In this document: positions 37,058 to 46,537 of the stretch, in pieces
Layout: the number at the start of each line of letters is the position of its first letter
How positions within the stretch are numbered: the first letter of the stretch is position 1
Assembly (NCBI GenBank): GCA_017643925.1
Contig: JAEPML010000016.1
Span: forward strand, 1 to 64,000
Direction: 5' to 3'
DNA: 64,000 nt
From: Roseibium sp.
GTDB lineage: Bacteria; Pseudomonadota; Alphaproteobacteria; Rhizobiales; Stappiaceae
Position numbers and translations under genes: made by a program
The notes under the pieces: generated by a model
Database searches by the model: none
What the model was told of the DNA's origin: nothing
What the model saw: only the letters and a program-made list of their open reading frames with translations

Positions 37058-37357
37058 CGAGTTTGGGGTTCTGGTCTTGTTATGGATATTTGTTTGGAAG
37101 GATTTCTGGGCCGGATATGGAACTGGGGCCAGAAGATATCTGAGAGACTTTTTTAGACTTGTTCAGATTGTACGGCGACTACGGAGCGTTAAAGACGAAC
37201 ACAACGCCGTTCGGAAGTGGCCGGAAGATACGTTGTTTTGTTGTGAATCGCAAGCCCGGAATTCTGCCAGTTTTTTGGGCGCTGACGCATGGGCAAAAGA
37301 ACCGGAAATGGCAACCGAAACGATCCACGGCTGCCACTTCTATTTTGGTCGACACTG
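37058..37357. other. rho upstream region
   Basis: About 300 bases between hemJ and rho. It should hold the rho promoter and leader, which in other bacteria is autoregulated by Rho. I could not assign a promoter with confidence and see no gene or parS site in it. Confidence 0.4.
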
Positions 37358-37786
37358 CTAAAACGGCTTGCCAATCACGAGAATGACAATGCCGATCATG
37401 AGCACGGTCGGAACCTCGTTGAGGATCCTGTAGAACTTCGCCGATCTCTTGTTTTCATCCCGTGCAAACGTCTTCACGCAACGGCTGAGATAGCCATGAA
37501 CACCGGACATGATGAACACCAGCGCGAACTTGGCGTGAAACCATCCGTCATGCCAGGCTTCCAGTTCCCAGGCCATCCAGAGACCGAATACCCACGCAAG
37601 CGTCATTGACGGATTGATGATCGCTTTCAGAAGGCGACGCTCCATGACCTTGAAGGTTTCGGATTGAACCGATCCGACTTCCGCGTCGACGTGATAAACG
37701 AACAGGCGCGGCAGGTAGAGCATGCCCGCCATCCAGGCGATGATCGAAATCACATGGAGCGACTTGATCCAAAGAAAGAGATCCAT
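37358..37786 (-). CDS. hemJ: protoporphyrinogen IX oxidase, HemJ type
   Basis: A 142-residue four-helix membrane protein that oxidises protoporphyrinogen IX in haem synthesis. The conserved His in KSLHVISIIAWMAGMLYLPRLFVYH and the Lys/Arg-rich RRLLKAIINPSM stretch are present, as is FHAKFALVFIMSGVHGYLSR. It begins two bases after the hemE stop, so both haem genes are co-transcribed. Confidence 0.95.
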   Translation of the reverse strand: MDLFLWIKSLHVISIIAWMAGMLYLPRLFVYHVDAEVGSVQSETFKVMERRLLKAIINPSMTLAWVFGLWMAWELEAWHDGWFHAKFALVFIMSGVHGYLSRCVKTFARDENKRSAKFYRILNEVPTVLMIGIVILVIGKPF

Positions 37787-37788
37787 CG

Positions 37789-38817
37789 CTAGCCCTTTTT
37801 AACCTGCTCGACCATGCGCGCGACATTGTCCGGATCCGCGTCCGGTGTGACCCCATGACCAAGATTGAAAATCAGGGGACCCTTGTCGAAGGTATTCAGA
37901 ATATGCGCGACACCCTCTTCCAGGGCCTTGCCGCCGGCAACCAGCCGCATCGGATCCAGATTGCCCTGGATTGGAACAGTCTTCTGGATTTCAAGCGCAA
38001 GATGGTCCGGTGCTGTCCAGTCGAGACCAACAGCGTCGACCCCGGTACCTTGGATATAGGCGTGCATGCGTGCTGACGAGGCTTTCGGGAATCCGATGAT
38101 CTTCGCGTTCGGACGTTCGGCTTTGACCCCCGCAACAATTCGTCTTGTCGGTTCGATGCTCCAACGCTTAAAACCGGCATCGTCCAAGACGCCTGCCCAG
38201 GTGTCAAAGATCTGAACGGCATCCGCGCCTGCATCGAGCTGACGGATAAGATACCGGATGGACGCCGTGACAAGCTGATCGATAAACCGCTGCATCAGAT
38301 CCGGATCCCGATAAGCACCGACACGTGCCGCGACCTGATCCTGTGTGGTGTGTCCGGCAACGGAGTAGCACGCAACGGTCCAGGGAGCTCCACAGAAGCC
38401 CAGCAAGGTCGTTTCGTCGGGCAACTCCGCTCTCAACCGGGAAACGGTCTCTATGACCGGTTTGAGATGATCCTCGGCACGATCCTGTTCCAGACGATCG
38501 AGAAGATCTGAAGAAAGTGGTTCAAGAACCGGTCCACGTCCCTCTTCAAAACGAACCGGATATCCGATGGCATCCGGAACGACGAAAATGTCCGAAAACA
38601 GGATGCTTGCATCAAAACCATACCGACGGATCGGCTGGAGAGTGACCTCTGTTGTAAGATCGGGAGAATAGCAGAAATCGAGGAAGTTTTTGGCCTTGGC
38701 ACGAACTTCGCGATATTCCGGCAGATAGCGGCCTGCCTGACGCATCATCCAGATGGGAGGTGGCCAGATCTTTTCTCCCGATAGAACCCGCATCACGGCC
38801 CTGTCCTGAGAATTCAT
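37789..38817 (-). CDS. hemE: uroporphyrinogen decarboxylase
   Basis: A 342-residue TIM-barrel enzyme that converts uroporphyrinogen III to coproporphyrinogen III. The N-terminal PPIWMMRQAGRYLPEYR (with the two active-site Arg) and GFCGAPWTVACY, and the DTWAG motif, are intact. The start at 38817 (MNSQDRAVMRVL) was chosen because GGGAAAGGG lies just upstream; an ATG six codons earlier (38835) is possible. In Caulobacter and relatives the replication origin lies directly upstream of hemE, as here. Confidence 0.97.
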   Translation of the reverse strand: MNSQDRAVMRVLSGEKIWPPPIWMMRQAGRYLPEYREVRAKAKNFLDFCYSPDLTTEVTLQPIRRYGFDASILFSDIFVVPDAIGYPVRFEEGRGPVLEPLSSDLLDRLEQDRAEDHLKPVIETVSRLRAELPDETTLLGFCGAPWTVACYSVAGHTTQDQVAARVGAYRDPDLMQRFIDQLVTASIRYLIRQLDAGADAVQIFDTWAGVLDDAGFKRWSIEPTRRIVAGVKAERPNAKIIGFPKASSARMHAYIQGTGVDAVGLDWTAPDHLALEIQKTVPIQGNLDPMRLVAGGKALEEGVAHILNTFDKGPLIFNLGHGVTPDADPDNVARMVEQVKKG

Positions 38818-38835
38818 GCGTATGCCCTTTCCCAC

Positions 38836-39241
38836 ATTTCAAAACCAATAAGATTCTTTATTTGAATCTGTTTTTTATATTTGTGCGTGGATTACCGGGA
38901 TCAATTTCTATCCACAATGCTTCATCTCAAATTCCCTGACGGGATAACTTTCGCCGATTGGCTCGATGAATCTGTCCCCAAGAGTCAATAACATGAAAAA
39001 ATCATATCTGACAAAGTCTTAGGAGAGCATTTACCTTTCGTTAATAAATTGGGCGATAGTGGAAAATCTGTCGATATGTCACAGGCAATTTGTGAGTTCC
39101 ACTTTGCAGCGAACCGTTTCGGACTCAGTTCGCGCAAATTTAAACTTTGTTAATAAATCATGCTGAGCGGGCATAAACTTCGTGCTAGGCACTGAGAAAC
39201 CAAAAGACTCCCAAACCATCAACAGCCCTGGGGATGACACC
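38836..39241. other. putative chromosomal replication origin (oriC)
   Basis: The region between hemE and ppsR, the location of the mapped Caulobacter origin and its rhizobial equivalents. It is clearly more AT-rich than its surroundings. Signals seen: a near-consensus DnaA box CTATCCACA (38908-38916, one mismatch to TTATCCACA), a weak reverse TTATCCC (38943 area), two copies of GTTAATAAAT (39040-39049 and 39149-39158), and five GANTC methylation sites (38852, 38864, 38968, 38982, 39122). A long A/T tract around 38856-38884 could be an unwinding element. No canonical CtrA TTAA-N7-TTAA site is present; TTAA pairs have a six-base gap. Position and composition make the call; the boxes alone would not. 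Confidence 0.7.
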
Positions 39242-40090
39242 GTGAACAAGTCGAGACACTACTTTCATCTGCATCTCGTGTCCGACTCCACCGGTGAAAC
39301 CCTGATGACAGTGGCTCGCGCTGCGACGGTGCAGTACGAAAATGTCCAGGAGATCGAGCACGTCTATCCGCTTGTTCGATCCCAGAAACAGCTCGACCGG
39401 GTGATCAGCGAAATCGAGAAGGCGCCCGGTATTGTCCTTTATACGATTGTGGACGAGGAACTTGGTACGCGGCTGGAGCAGAAATGCCGCGAACTCGGCG
39501 TTCCGTTCGTCAATATCCTGGATCCGGTGTTCGCTGTTTTTCAATCCTATCTGAATGTGGCCCACGCCCACAGGGTCGGTGGCCAACATGAACTGGATGC
39601 CGAATATTTCCAGCGCATGGAAGCCCTGAACTATACGATGATGCATGACGATGGTCAGATCTGGGATGATCTGGACAGTGCCGATATCGTTTTGCTCGGA
39701 ATTTCCAGAACATCCAAGACGCCGACCTGTATCTATCTCGCAAACAGGGGCATCAAGGCGGCCAATGTTCCCCTGGTTCCCGGTATTCCCTTGCCCGATC
39801 ATGTCAAGAAGCTCGACAAACCGATGATCGTCGGATTGATCGCGTCGGTGGAACGAATACAGCAAATCCGAAAAAATCGAGTTTTATCAATAAATTCAGA
39901 TGGTTACACAGATACCTATGTGGATCGGAAAGAGATTTCGCAGGAAATCAACATGACTCGCCGTCTGTGCACCGAACACGGCTGGCCCCTGATTGACGTC
40001 AGCCGGCGCTCCGTGGAAGAAACGGCAGCTGAAATCCTGACTCTCTTCAAGGACTACAAATCCGAACGGGAAGACAGACCCGAAAACTGA
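39242..40090 (+). CDS. ppsR: pyruvate, phosphate dikinase/PEP synthase regulatory protein (DUF299)
   Basis: A 282-residue bifunctional serine/threonine kinase-phosphorylase family protein that switches PEP synthase or pyruvate, phosphate dikinase on and off. [15 protein letters not shown] starts the protein; the P-loop [15 protein letters not shown] and the C-terminal [16 protein letters not shown] match the family. The GTG at 39242 ([12 protein letters not shown]) was chosen because it fits the family start; an upstream GTG at 39182 is less likely and would extend into the origin. The same gene flanks the origin in Caulobacter and Rickettsia. Followed 26 bases later by maf. Confidence 0.93.
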   Translation: MNKSRHYFHLHLVSDSTGETLMTVARAATVQYENVQEIEHVYPLVRSQKQLDRVISEIEKAPGIVLYTIVDEELGTRLEQKCRELGVPFVNILDPVFAVFQSYLNVAHAHRVGGQHELDAEYFQRMEALNYTMMHDDGQIWDDLDSADIVLLGISRTSKTPTCIYLANRGIKAANVPLVPGIPLPDHVKKLDKPMIVGLIASVERIQQIRKNRVLSINSDGYTDTYVDRKEISQEINMTRRLCTEHGWPLIDVSRRSVEETAAEILTLFKDYKSEREDRPEN

Positions 40091-40116
40091 CACTTCAAGA
40101 ACCCCTCGAGGACTTC

Positions 40117-40710
40117 ATGACACTGGTTTTGGCGAGCGGAAGCAAGATCCGCGCGGAACTGCTCAAAAACGCAGGTCTTTCAATCGACGTGGATCCGGCG
40201 GATGTGGATGAGCGCGCGGTCGAGGCGCCATTGCTAGAAGCCGATTTTCCACCGGACGACATCGCCAGTGTCCTGGCGGAAGCGAAAGCCAACGATGTCA
40301 GTGCGCGCCGGAACGGCGACCTTGTCATTGGGGCTGACCAGATCCTGGCCTTTGAAGGAGAACGCAGAACCAAGCCGGACGATATGGAAGCGGCGAGACG
40401 CCAGCTTCTGGCGTTCTCGGGCAAGACCCACGAACTGCTGTCCGCTGTCGTGATTTCAAAGGACGGCGAAGCCATCTGGCGCCACGTTTCGACGGCCCGG
40501 CTGACAATGCGGGAGTTGTCTCCGGCCTTCATTGGACACTATCTGGCAAATGCCGGTGACGTGGTTCTGTCGAGCGTGGGCGCCTACCAGCTTGAGGGTC
40601 CGGGCGTGCAACTCTTTGAAAAGATTGAAGGTGATTATTTCACCATTCTGGGTCTGCCGTTGTTGCCGCTGCTTGCCCAATTGCGGGTGCTCGGAGAAAT
40701 CGAGACATGA
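40117..40710 (+). CDS. maf: Maf-type nucleotide pyrophosphatase
   Basis: A 197-residue house-cleaning pyrophosphatase that hydrolyses non-canonical nucleoside triphosphates. It starts [19 protein letters not shown], with [10 protein letters not shown] and [12 protein letters not shown] following. Stop overlaps the aroE start by four bases. Part of the ppsR-maf-aroE-coaE unit. The exact Maf subfamily (m7GTP or dTTP/UTP) cannot be fixed from sequence by eye. Confidence 0.92.
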   Translation: MTLVLASGSKIRAELLKNAGLSIDVDPADVDERAVEAPLLEADFPPDDIASVLAEAKANDVSARRNGDLVIGADQILAFEGERRTKPDDMEAARRQLLAFSGKTHELLSAVVISKDGEAIWRHVSTARLTMRELSPAFIGHYLANAGDVVLSSVGAYQLEGPGVQLFEKIEGDYFTILGLPLLPLLAQLRVLGEIET

Positions 40711-41555
40711 GCGGGCCAGCCAGAAAAGCGGCGGTCACGGGATATCCCGTCGCTCAATCGCGCTCCCCCCTGGTTCACGGCTACTGGCTGAAAAAACACG
40801 GTCTTGAGGGAGAGTACGGAAAAATCGAAGTCAGTCCCGAAACAGCCGAGGACTTCTTTGCAAACTTTTCGGCTTCCGGTCTGGTCGGTGCCAATGTCAC
40901 CGTTCCGCACAAGGAAGTTGCCGCCGCCGCGTGTGATCAGCTGGACGATGCCGCAACAACCATGGGGGCCGCCAACACCTTGTGGCTGGATGAGGCCGGA
41001 CGGCTCTGCGGTGCAAACACCGATGGGATCGGTTTTCTGGGAAACCTGGACCAACTGGCGCCGGGTTGGGACGCCTTACCAGGAACCGCCGTGGTCTTGG
41101 GAGCCGGCGGCGCAGCCCGCGCAATCGTGTGGGCACTTCTTTCCCGGAAATTCACAAAAGTGCATATCGTCAACCGAACGTTCAAAAAGGCTAAAAAAAT
41201 AGCTGATGAATTTGGTTCCAGAACGATTGCACATAACTGGGACAAGCTGCGGACATTGCTTGGAGAAACGGATCTGCTGGTCAACACGACTTCGCTTGGC
41301 ATGACCGGGAAATCACCGCTGGAAATCGATCTGTCAGCGTTGCCGCAGGAAACGCTCGTGACAGACATTGTCTATGTTCCGCTTGAAACGGATCTGTTGA
41401 AACAGGCAGGCGAGCGCGGCAACCAGACGGTCGATGGTCTTGGCATGTTGTTGCATCAGGCCGTTCCCGGATTTGAAAAATGGTTCGGTGTCCGGCCGGA
41501 AGTCGACGATGAATTGCGTGCCCTGATCCTGAAGGACCTTGGAGTTGAGCCGTGA
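40707..41555 (+). CDS. aroE: shikimate dehydrogenase
   Basis: A 282-residue NADP enzyme of the shikimate pathway. Substrate residues are in [16 protein letters not shown] and ANVTVPHKE (catalytic Lys), the dinucleotide motif is [13 protein letters not shown], and NTTSLGM and [12 protein letters not shown] follow. Overlaps maf and coaE by four bases on each side. Confidence 0.96.
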   Translation: MSGPARKAAVTGYPVAQSRSPLVHGYWLKKHGLEGEYGKIEVSPETAEDFFANFSASGLVGANVTVPHKEVAAAACDQLDDAATTMGAANTLWLDEAGRLCGANTDGIGFLGNLDQLAPGWDALPGTAVVLGAGGAARAIVWALLSRKFTKVHIVNRTFKKAKKIADEFGSRTIAHNWDKLRTLLGETDLLVNTTSLGMTGKSPLEIDLSALPQETLVTDIVYVPLETDLLKQAGERGNQTVDGLGMLLHQAVPGFEKWFGVRPEVDDELRALILKDLGVEP

Positions 41556-42139
41556 TCCGCATCGGCCTGACGGGTTCCATTGGCATGGGCAAATCGACGA
41601 CGGCAAAGATGTTTGCCGGGCAAGGCGTTCCGGTTCATGACGCGGATGCCTGTGTTCATGCGCTTTATGAAGGCCGGGCTGCTCCCTTGATCGAAGCGGA
41701 ATTTCCCGGAACGGTGACGGAGGGCAAGGTCGACAGGACCCTGCTTTCCAAAAAGGTCCTGGGCAATCCGGACGCGATGAAGCGTTTGGAAAAAATCGTT
41801 CATCCGTTGGTGCGTGAGGAAGAACGGAAATTTCTGGAAGCAGCGCAGGCAGACAATCAGCCATTCGTGCTGATGGATATCCCCCTTCTCTTCGAGACTG
41901 GCGCGGAAAACCGCGTTGACGTGATTGTCGTGGTCACGGCCGATGCCGCAATCCAGAAGGAACGAGTGCTTGCCCGGCCCGGCATGAACGAGGAGCGGTT
42001 TCAGGCCATTCTGGACAAGCAAATGCCCGATGCCGAAAAACGCCTTGGTGCCGATTTCTTGATCGATACCGGACAAGGAATGGAAGCCGCCGAGAAACGG
42101 GTCACCGAAATTCTCGAAACACTTTCCAATCGAGGGTGA
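41552..42139 (+). CDS. coaE: dephospho-CoA kinase
   Basis: A 195-residue P-loop kinase catalysing the last step of CoA synthesis. GSIGMGKSTTAKMF is at residues 7-20, then DADACVHALY and the lid region KRLEKIVHPLVREEE, and FVLMDIPLLFETG. Overlaps aroE by four bases. Confidence 0.96.
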   Translation: MIRIGLTGSIGMGKSTTAKMFAGQGVPVHDADACVHALYEGRAAPLIEAEFPGTVTEGKVDRTLLSKKVLGNPDAMKRLEKIVHPLVREEERKFLEAAQADNQPFVLMDIPLLFETGAENRVDVIVVVTADAAIQKERVLARPGMNEERFQAILDKQMPDAEKRLGADFLIDTGQGMEAAEKRVTEILETLSNRG

Positions 42140-42230
42140 ATTGAGCGGAACTTGCGGGGAAAACGAGGATAACCGCTTGCAGTGTTCCGCACCGCCTGCA
42201 CACTGCCATAACGGCTGAACAGGCGGATCC

Positions 42231-42944
42231 ATGCGCGAAATATCATTTGATACGGAAACAACAGGCCTCAATCCACGCGGTGGCGACCGCCTGGTGGAAA
42301 TCGGTGGCGTGGAACTGTGGAACCACATACCGACCGGCAACGCCTACCACGTCTATATCAACCCGCAGCGGGACATGCCCGAAGAAGCGTTTCGGGTTCA
42401 CGGCCTTTCTGAAGAATTTCTTTCCGACAAACCCCTGTTTGAGCAGGTCGCTGACGAGTTTCTCGAATTTGTTGGCGACGCCACGCTTGTGATTCACAAC
42501 GCGGCCTTCGACATGGGTTTCATCAATGTCGAACTGGAAAAGGCCGGGCGCCGGGCAATTCCGAATTCGCAAGTGATTGATACGCTGGAAATTGCCCGCC
42601 GCAAACACCCGACCGGGCCGAATTCCCTGGATGCACTGTGTTCGCGCTATGGCATCGACAACTCCAAACGCGTCAAACACGGTGCGTTGCTCGATGCCGA
42701 AATTCTGGCCGAGGTCTATCTGGAACTGATCGGCGGCCGGCAGACTGCTCTGGGACTGATGCCGGAAGAAGAAGAGGCTGTTTCCAGCTCTGCTTCCAGT
42801 GAACTAGGTGAACTCGGAAGCTTCAATGCCAGGCCACGGCCGAGCCCACTGTCCGCCTTGATGAACGAGAGCGAATACGAGGCGCACAAGGCGTTCATCG
42901 AAGGCATGGGCGACGACGCGCTCTGGAAGAAATACGGCAGCTGA
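42231..42944 (+). CDS. dnaQ: DNA polymerase III epsilon subunit (proofreading exonuclease)
   Basis: A 237-residue 3'-5' exonuclease. The DEDDh motifs are visible: DTETTGLNP with the first two acidic residues at residues 6-8, HNAAFDMGFIN, and KHGALLDAEILAEVY. The C-terminal part is short and Ser/Glu-rich before a conserved YEAHKAFIEGMGDDALWKKYG end that probably contacts the polymerase. RBS AGGCGGA precedes the ATG. It follows coaE after 91 bases. Confidence 0.95.
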   Translation: MREISFDTETTGLNPRGGDRLVEIGGVELWNHIPTGNAYHVYINPQRDMPEEAFRVHGLSEEFLSDKPLFEQVADEFLEFVGDATLVIHNAAFDMGFINVELEKAGRRAIPNSQVIDTLEIARRKHPTGPNSLDALCSRYGIDNSKRVKHGALLDAEILAEVYLELIGGRQTALGLMPEEEEAVSSSASSELGELGSFNARPRPSPLSALMNESEYEAHKAFIEGMGDDALWKKYGS

Positions 42945-42967
42945 AACCAGCGGCGCTTGCGTCCCGA

Positions 42968-43861
42968 TCAACGTTTGGACAACCAGTTCACGGTTTCGAA
43001 ATGCCGATAGGCATGGCTGGATTCGAAGGCCCACGCCATGGTTTGACCGATTGTCCAGAGTCTGGCGCGTTCCCTGTCCAGCCCAAGGTCTTCGGAAAGC
43101 CGGTCAAGGCGGTACAGCGCGTCTTTCCTTGTATGCCCGAATTCAAAACTTCTGACGATCGGACTGAGGGCAAAGGCAGGGTCCCCGACAAGGGGTTTGG
43201 GGTCTATGACCAACCAGGGATCGCGTTCGGCTGACAGGATGTTATGCCCGTGCAGATCCTGATGAAGCAGAACCTTGTCGGTCTCATCGACGATCAGGTC
43301 GGACAAAGCTGAAACCGCTTGATCAACCATGTGCTTTTCACATGGCTTGCCGGCCTTCAACCAGTCGCCTTCCATGGACGTGATCCATATACGGGCTTCA
43401 TCGACAAGGCTGTTGAAAGGGTCACCAGCGGGAACAAGCAATTTCCCGAGAAGGCCGGACAGGATAGCGAGGTGGTCAACTTCCCTGACGTCGGCCAGCA
43501 ATTCCCCTGGCCGGCACCGTTCCAGCAAAAGCGCCCCAAGAGCTGGCGCGTGATCCAGCAGTCGGACGGCACCCTTGCCATCCCACAGGGCAAGTGCGTC
43601 GGCCTCATGTTGCGTCTCGCGATGCACGAATTGCAGTTTCAGGACGGCGTCGTGTCCATCTTGCGCAATCGGCAACACGAGGGAAACATTGCCGCTGTCG
43701 AAAGGCTGACCGAATGCAGCTATCCCGAAGCGGTCTTTCGCAGCGAACAGAAGATTCGGAAGGCTGTCGAGCCAGGCCTGGCCACCTTCAAGCTGTCCGA
43801 GCCAGGACAATCTGTCCGGAACTGCAAAAGGAAGATTAGGCGCAGGGCGGGTCAACGGCAC
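42968..43861 (-). CDS. APH(6)/hydroxyurea-type antibiotic kinase family protein
   Basis: A 297-residue kinase-fold protein. The catalytic loop LLHQDLHGHNIL and the metal-binding VIDPKPLVGDPAFAL are the signatures of the aminoglycoside/hydroxyurea phosphotransferase family (APH_6_hur), which includes streptomycin 6-kinases. Chromosomal relatives are common and mostly untested, so resistance is not implied. It starts with GTG (43861), 12 bases after the glyoxylate reductase stop on the same strand, hence probably co-transcribed. A short alternative start cannot be excluded. Confidence 0.83.
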   Translation of the reverse strand: MPLTRPAPNLPFAVPDRLSWLGQLEGGQAWLDSLPNLLFAAKDRFGIAAFGQPFDSGNVSLVLPIAQDGHDAVLKLQFVHRETQHEADALALWDGKGAVRLLDHAPALGALLLERCRPGELLADVREVDHLAILSGLLGKLLVPAGDPFNSLVDEARIWITSMEGDWLKAGKPCEKHMVDQAVSALSDLIVDETDKVLLHQDLHGHNILSAERDPWLVIDPKPLVGDPAFALSPIVRSFEFGHTRKDALYRLDRLSEDLGLDRERARLWTIGQTMAWAFESSHAYRHFETVNWLSKR

Positions 43862-43873
43862 GCCCTGACCCGC

Positions 43874-44860
43874 TCAAAGCATGGACGGCAGGACCCGATC
43901 CGGTGGACGGTGCCCATCCATGAAGGTCTTGATGTTGATGATGACCTTTTCACCCATCTCGATCCGGCCCTCGATTGTCGCCGACCCCATGTGCGGCAAC
44001 AGGACGACGTTGTCGAGCTTGGCCAGTTTCGGATTCACTGCCGGCTCGTGCTCGAAAACGTCGAGACCGGCACCGGCCAGTTCACCGGCCTGCAACATGC
44101 GGATCAGTGCGTTTTCGTCGATAACCTCACCACGGGCGGTGTTGACGACATAAGCGTCCTTTTTCAGAAGCTTCAGGCGCCGCGCCGACAGAAGGTGAAA
44201 GGTGGCCGGCGTGTGCGGACAATGGATGGAGACCACGTCCATGCGGGCCAGCATCTGGTCGAGGCTTTCCCAGAAGGTGGCTTCCAGTTCTTCCTCGATT
44301 TCGTCAGAGACGCGGCGGCGGTTGTGATAGTGGATCGACATGCCGAACGCCTTGGCGCGGCGGGCCACGGCCTGGCCGATGCGGCCCATGCCGATGATTC
44401 CGAGGCGTTTGCCCCAGATCCGGTGCCCGAGCATCCAGGTAGGAGACCAGCCGGCCCAGTCGCCCGCTTCAAGGGCCTTGATCCCTGTGGCAAGACGCCG
44501 CGGCACGGCCAGCATCAGGCCGAGGGTCATGTCGGCAGTGTCTTCGGTCAGCACGCCCGGTGTGTTGGTGACGTTAATGCCGCGATTGTTGGCGGTTACC
44601 ACGTCGATATTGTCGACACCATTGCCGAAATTGGCAATCAGCTTGAGATTTTCACCGGCTTGCGAAAGGACGGAGGAATCAATTCTGTCGGTAACGGTCG
44701 GCACGATCACGTCGGCCGTTCTGACAGCCTCAACAAGTTCTGCCTGACTGTAAGGTCTGTCATTCTCGTTCAGGCGCGTTTCGAAAAGCTCCCGCATCCT
44801 TGTTTCGACGACTTCCGGAAGCTTCCGGGTCACAACAACGACAGGCTTCTTTTTCGTCAT
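43874..44860 (-). CDS. D-2-hydroxyacid dehydrogenase (glyoxylate/hydroxypyruvate reductase type)
   Basis: A 328-residue NAD(P)-dependent reductase of the D-glycerate dehydrogenase group (GyaR/GhrB). The dinucleotide motif is GIIGMGRIGQAVARRA; the catalytic Arg lies in VNTARGEVIDENAL, the Glu in FEHEP and the His in LLPHMGSAT. The start at 44860 (MTKKKPVVVVTRKLP) fits the family; the frame continues upstream without homology. Leads a two-gene unit with the APH-type kinase. Confidence 0.9.
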   Translation of the reverse strand: MTKKKPVVVVTRKLPEVVETRMRELFETRLNENDRPYSQAELVEAVRTADVIVPTVTDRIDSSVLSQAGENLKLIANFGNGVDNIDVVTANNRGINVTNTPGVLTEDTADMTLGLMLAVPRRLATGIKALEAGDWAGWSPTWMLGHRIWGKRLGIIGMGRIGQAVARRAKAFGMSIHYHNRRRVSDEIEEELEATFWESLDQMLARMDVVSIHCPHTPATFHLLSARRLKLLKKDAYVVNTARGEVIDENALIRMLQAGELAGAGLDVFEHEPAVNPKLAKLDNVVLLPHMGSATIEGRIEMGEKVIINIKTFMDGHRPPDRVLPSML

Positions 44861-45108
44861 TCCAACTGCCTTTCGCACTGGGCCGGGGCATTCGATATTC
44901 CCCAACGCCTCCACCTTGACACCGCGCGGAGCGCGAGCGGATGAGACCACTCCCTTTCCTTACCAGATGGCCCGGCAGAAACAAGGGATCGCGTCTAATC
45001 ACTGCGTACAACCAACCGGACAAAATCACGGTGCTGGTCTTCGCGCCCGAATTTCGCTACAGATTCGCGTCAAGACAATGATCAATAACAATTGGACTGC
45101 CCGACAAT

Positions 45109-45648
45109 ATGGCTCGTTGGACTTCGGCTGCCCGCCATTTCTCCCGTGTGATGATTTTTGTGAGCGCCTTCTTTACGGCGGTTCTGCCCGCAACATCACA
45201 GGGAACGACCACCGGTGAGTCCGGCTATCCCGTTCCCAGATTCGTCAGTCTGAAATCGGACCGGGTCAATGTACGTCTCGGTCCATCAAGGCAGCACGAC
45301 ATTGCCTGGACCTTTGTCCAGTCCGGTTTGCCCGTGGAGATAATTGCCGAATTCGACAATTGGCGCAGGATCAGGGACTGGGAAGGCAAGCAGGGCTGGG
45401 TGTTTCGCTCGCTCTTGTCCGGCCGCAGAACAGCCCTCGTCACGCCCTGGGAAAAAAGCGACCGGACACCGCTGAGGGCTAACGCCAGATCAGATGCGGT
45501 AATCGTTGCCGAGCTTGATCCCTTTGTCCTGGCAACCATTACGGAGTGCGCCGCGGGTTGGTGCCGCGTCAACGGAGAAGGGTTTGACGGTTGGCTGGAC
45601 CAGACCCGGTTGTTCGGTGTCTATCCGGATGAAACGGTTGGTGACTAG
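45109..45648 (+). CDS. secreted SH3-domain protein
   Basis: A 179-residue protein with a signal peptide or anchor (about residues 12-32) followed by two bacterial SH3 (SH3_3/SH3_4) repeats: RVNVRLGPSRQHDIAW...EIIAEFDNWRRIRDWEGKQGWV, then TPLRANARSDAVIVAELDPFVLATITECAAGWCRV...GWLDQTRL. Proteins of this type are usually periplasmic and may bind peptidoglycan; function unknown. It converges on fabI across a shared terminator. Confidence 0.85.
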   Translation: MARWTSAARHFSRVMIFVSAFFTAVLPATSQGTTTGESGYPVPRFVSLKSDRVNVRLGPSRQHDIAWTFVQSGLPVEIIAEFDNWRRIRDWEGKQGWVFRSLLSGRRTALVTPWEKSDRTPLRANARSDAVIVAELDPFVLATITECAAGWCRVNGEGFDGWLDQTRLFGVYPDETVGD

Positions 45649-45670
45649 GAACCTGCGACTGCGCGGACAA

Positions 45671-45695
45671 AAAAGGCGGCCCCAGGCCGCCTTTG
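45671..45695. terminator. bidirectional terminator SH3 gene / fabI
   Basis: AAAGGCGGC and GCCGCCTTT form a stem over a short loop (CCCAG). The minus strand then reads seven T residues and the plus strand GATTTTTC, so it can stop both converging transcripts; it looks stronger for fabI. Confidence 0.85.
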
Positions 45696-45723
45696 ATTTT
45701 TCTGATCACAAAAAGCTGGCGAT

Positions 45724-46527
45724 TCAGCCTTCCTGTGCCTTCAGCTCTTCCAGGCGGGGCATCGACATGATGTTGTAGCCGCTGTCGACAAAATGGACTT
45801 CGCCGGTAACACCGCCGGAGAGTTCTGAAAGAAGGTAGAGCCCGGTTCCGCCGATCTCCTCGAGAGAAACAGTTTTGCAGAGAGGCGAATTGCGCTTCTG
45901 GAAGTTGAACATAAGCCGTGCATCGGAAATGCCGGCACCTGCCAGCGTCCGAACCGGTCCGGCCGAGATTGCGTTCACGCGAATGTTCTGCTCGCCATAA
46001 TCGGCAGCAAGATACCGGACGGAAGATTCAAGCGCAGCCTTCGCGACACCCATCACGTTGTAATTCGGCATGACCTTGGTCGCTCCGCCATAGGTCAGGG
46101 TGATGATCGACCCGCCCTCCGGCATGAGTTCTGCCGCACGCTTGGTGATCTCCGTGAAGGAAAAGCAGGAAATCAGCATGGTGCGCGAAAAATTCTCGCG
46201 CGAGGTATCGGCATATTTGCCCTGCAGTTCTTCCTTGTCGGAAAACGCGATGGCATGGACCAGAAAGTCGATGCTGCCCCATTTTTCCTTCAACGTGTTG
46301 AACACGGAATCGACGGAGTCGATGTCTTCCACGTCACACGGCAGCAGAATATCGGACCCGACAGACTCCGCCAGTGGCTGTGTACGTTTGCCAAAGGCTT
46401 CGCCCTGGTAGGTAAACGCAAGTTCGGCACCATGTTCGGCCAGTGTCTTGGCAATACCCCAGGCAATTGAATGATTGTTGGCAACGCCCATGATCAGGCC
46501 GCGCTTGCCCTTCATCAAATCAGACAT
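45724..46527 (-). CDS. fabI: enoyl-ACP reductase FabI
   Basis: A 267-residue short-chain dehydrogenase-type enzyme for the last step of fatty acid elongation, the triclosan target. MSDLMKGKRGLIMGVANNHSIAWGIAK starts the NADH domain; the active-site pair is YNVMGVAKAALE (Tyr-x6-Lys, with the preceding Tyr in LTYGG). The start at 46527 has GAGGAG upstream. It follows fabB by ten bases in the fabA-fabB-fabI order. Confidence 0.95.
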   Translation of the reverse strand: MSDLMKGKRGLIMGVANNHSIAWGIAKTLAEHGAELAFTYQGEAFGKRTQPLAESVGSDILLPCDVEDIDSVDSVFNTLKEKWGSIDFLVHAIAFSDKEELQGKYADTSRENFSRTMLISCFSFTEITKRAAELMPEGGSIITLTYGGATKVMPNYNVMGVAKAALESSVRYLAADYGEQNIRVNAISAGPVRTLAGAGISDARLMFNFQKRNSPLCKTVSLEEIGGTGLYLLSELSGGVTGEVHFVDSGYNIMSMPRLEELKAQEG

Positions 46528-46537
46528 GTGATACTCC

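Noticed and set aside
39031-39158. TTAA pairs in the origin as CtrA sites
   Set aside because: The gap between TTAA halves is six bases, not seven, and the first pair has TTAC, so they do not meet the canonical motif.
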